DNA from: Merdiplasma sp905207905
Lineage (GTDB): Bacteria > Bacillota > Clostridia > Lachnospirales > Lachnospiraceae
Assembly (NCBI GenBank): GCA_902475025.1
Contig: CABRXX010000030.1
Location: forward strand, 1-30,798
Direction: 5' to 3'
Length of the DNA stretch: 30,798 bases
The notes beneath the pieces are model-generated. The model ran no database searches. It was given only the letters and a program-made list of their open reading frames with translations, and had not been told where the DNA came from. This document shows, piece after piece, positions 30,554-30,798 of the stretch (the first letter of the stretch is position 1; the number at the start of each line of letters is the position of its first letter). Position numbers and translations under genes: made by a program.

Positions 30554-30798
30554 CCTCATCGTCCCCTTCTTTTTCTTTACTTTCCCGGTTAATATCATCA
30601 ATCAGCTTTGTCATACTGATGCCATAGGCAATGGAGTGATCCGGCAAAAAGCGGATCTCCGGTGTGTTCCGCAGATTTACGGTGCGGGCCAGCTGACGGC
30701 GGATATACCCTTCTGCGCTTCTTAAACCGGCAATGGTGGCGTTTAAAGCCTCCTCATCTCCCAGAACGCTGATGTAGGCCTTGCAGGTTTTCAGATCC
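30546..30798 (-). CDS. rbfA: Ribosome-binding factor A, C-terminal part (partial)
   Basis: The frame enters from the right edge and ends at TGA 30548-30546. The visible 83 residues include CKAYISVLGD, EGYIRRQLARTVNLRNTPEI and RFLPDHSIAYG, typical of RbfA, a KH-fold factor that binds immature 30S subunits. An acidic tail (KEKEGDDEDV) ends the protein. The start lies outside the window. It is followed by nrnA with an 8-bp overlap, the common rbfA-nrnA-truB order. Confidence 0.93.
   Translation of the reverse strand, partial: DLKTCKAYISVLGDEEALNATIAGLRSAEGYIRRQLARTVNLRNTPEIRFLPDHSIAYGISMTKLIDDINRESKEKEGDDEDV

Overview
The window is ordinary chromosome of a Gram-positive anaerobe, most likely a member of the Lachnospiraceae (Clostridia). 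The evidence is the gene order (minD-minE-rodA-mgsA-D,D-carboxypeptidase; HlyD-like-yggS-sepF-ylmH; rbfA-nrnA-truB-ribF-rpsO-pnp), strong AGGAGG ribosome binding sites, TTG and GTG starts, a T-box riboswitch, SepF in the division cluster and moderate GC content. I cannot name the genus. There is no rRNA, tRNA, CRISPR array, insertion sequence or prophage.

Layout. Positions 1-2.9 kb (+) hold the end of minD, then minE, a SEDS-family gene, mgsA and a D-Ala-D-Ala carboxypeptidase: septum placement and wall synthesis. A small P-loop protein (+) and a DUF378-like membrane protein (-) then converge on a 128-nt imperfect hairpin. From 3.9 to 10.3 kb (+) come an HlyD-like protein, yggS, sepF, ylmH, aroB, lspA and an RluD-family pseudouridine synthase. 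Next are ttcA (-), a 437-bp gap, a small membrane protein (+) and dtd (+). From 12.1 to 14.6 kb a Fis-type HTH gene and a complete tyrosine recombinase (both -) sit among inverted and direct repeats. Then come cobI and an EF-G paralogue (-), tyrA-aroA (+), and a minus-strand tryptophan locus: promoter, Trp-type T-box, trpX-trpY-trpZ and a D-2-hydroxyacid dehydrogenase. The right end (-) reads rbfA (partial), nrnA, truB, ribF, a DUF3592-like gene, rpsO and pnp.

How the genes work together. Three themes recur: envelope and division (min, SEDS, carboxypeptidase, SepF, LspA); translation quality and RNA metabolism (YlmH, RluD, TtcA, Dtd, EF-G paralogue, RbfA, NrnA, TruB, S15, PNPase); and aromatic amino acids (aroB, tyrA, aroA, and tryptophan uptake under a T-box with a UGG specifier).

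Points most worth a second look: the repeat cluster around the HTH gene and recombinase, with 26-bp direct repeats bracketing the HTH gene and an 18-bp palindrome shared by two sites about 1 kb apart; two identical 10-bp palindromes 32 bp apart just downstream of the recombinase promoter; a palindromic element between the T-box terminator and trpX; three stacked hairpins between rpsO and pnp; an EF-G paralogue with altered G3 and G4 motifs; and an MgsA with two active-site substitutions.
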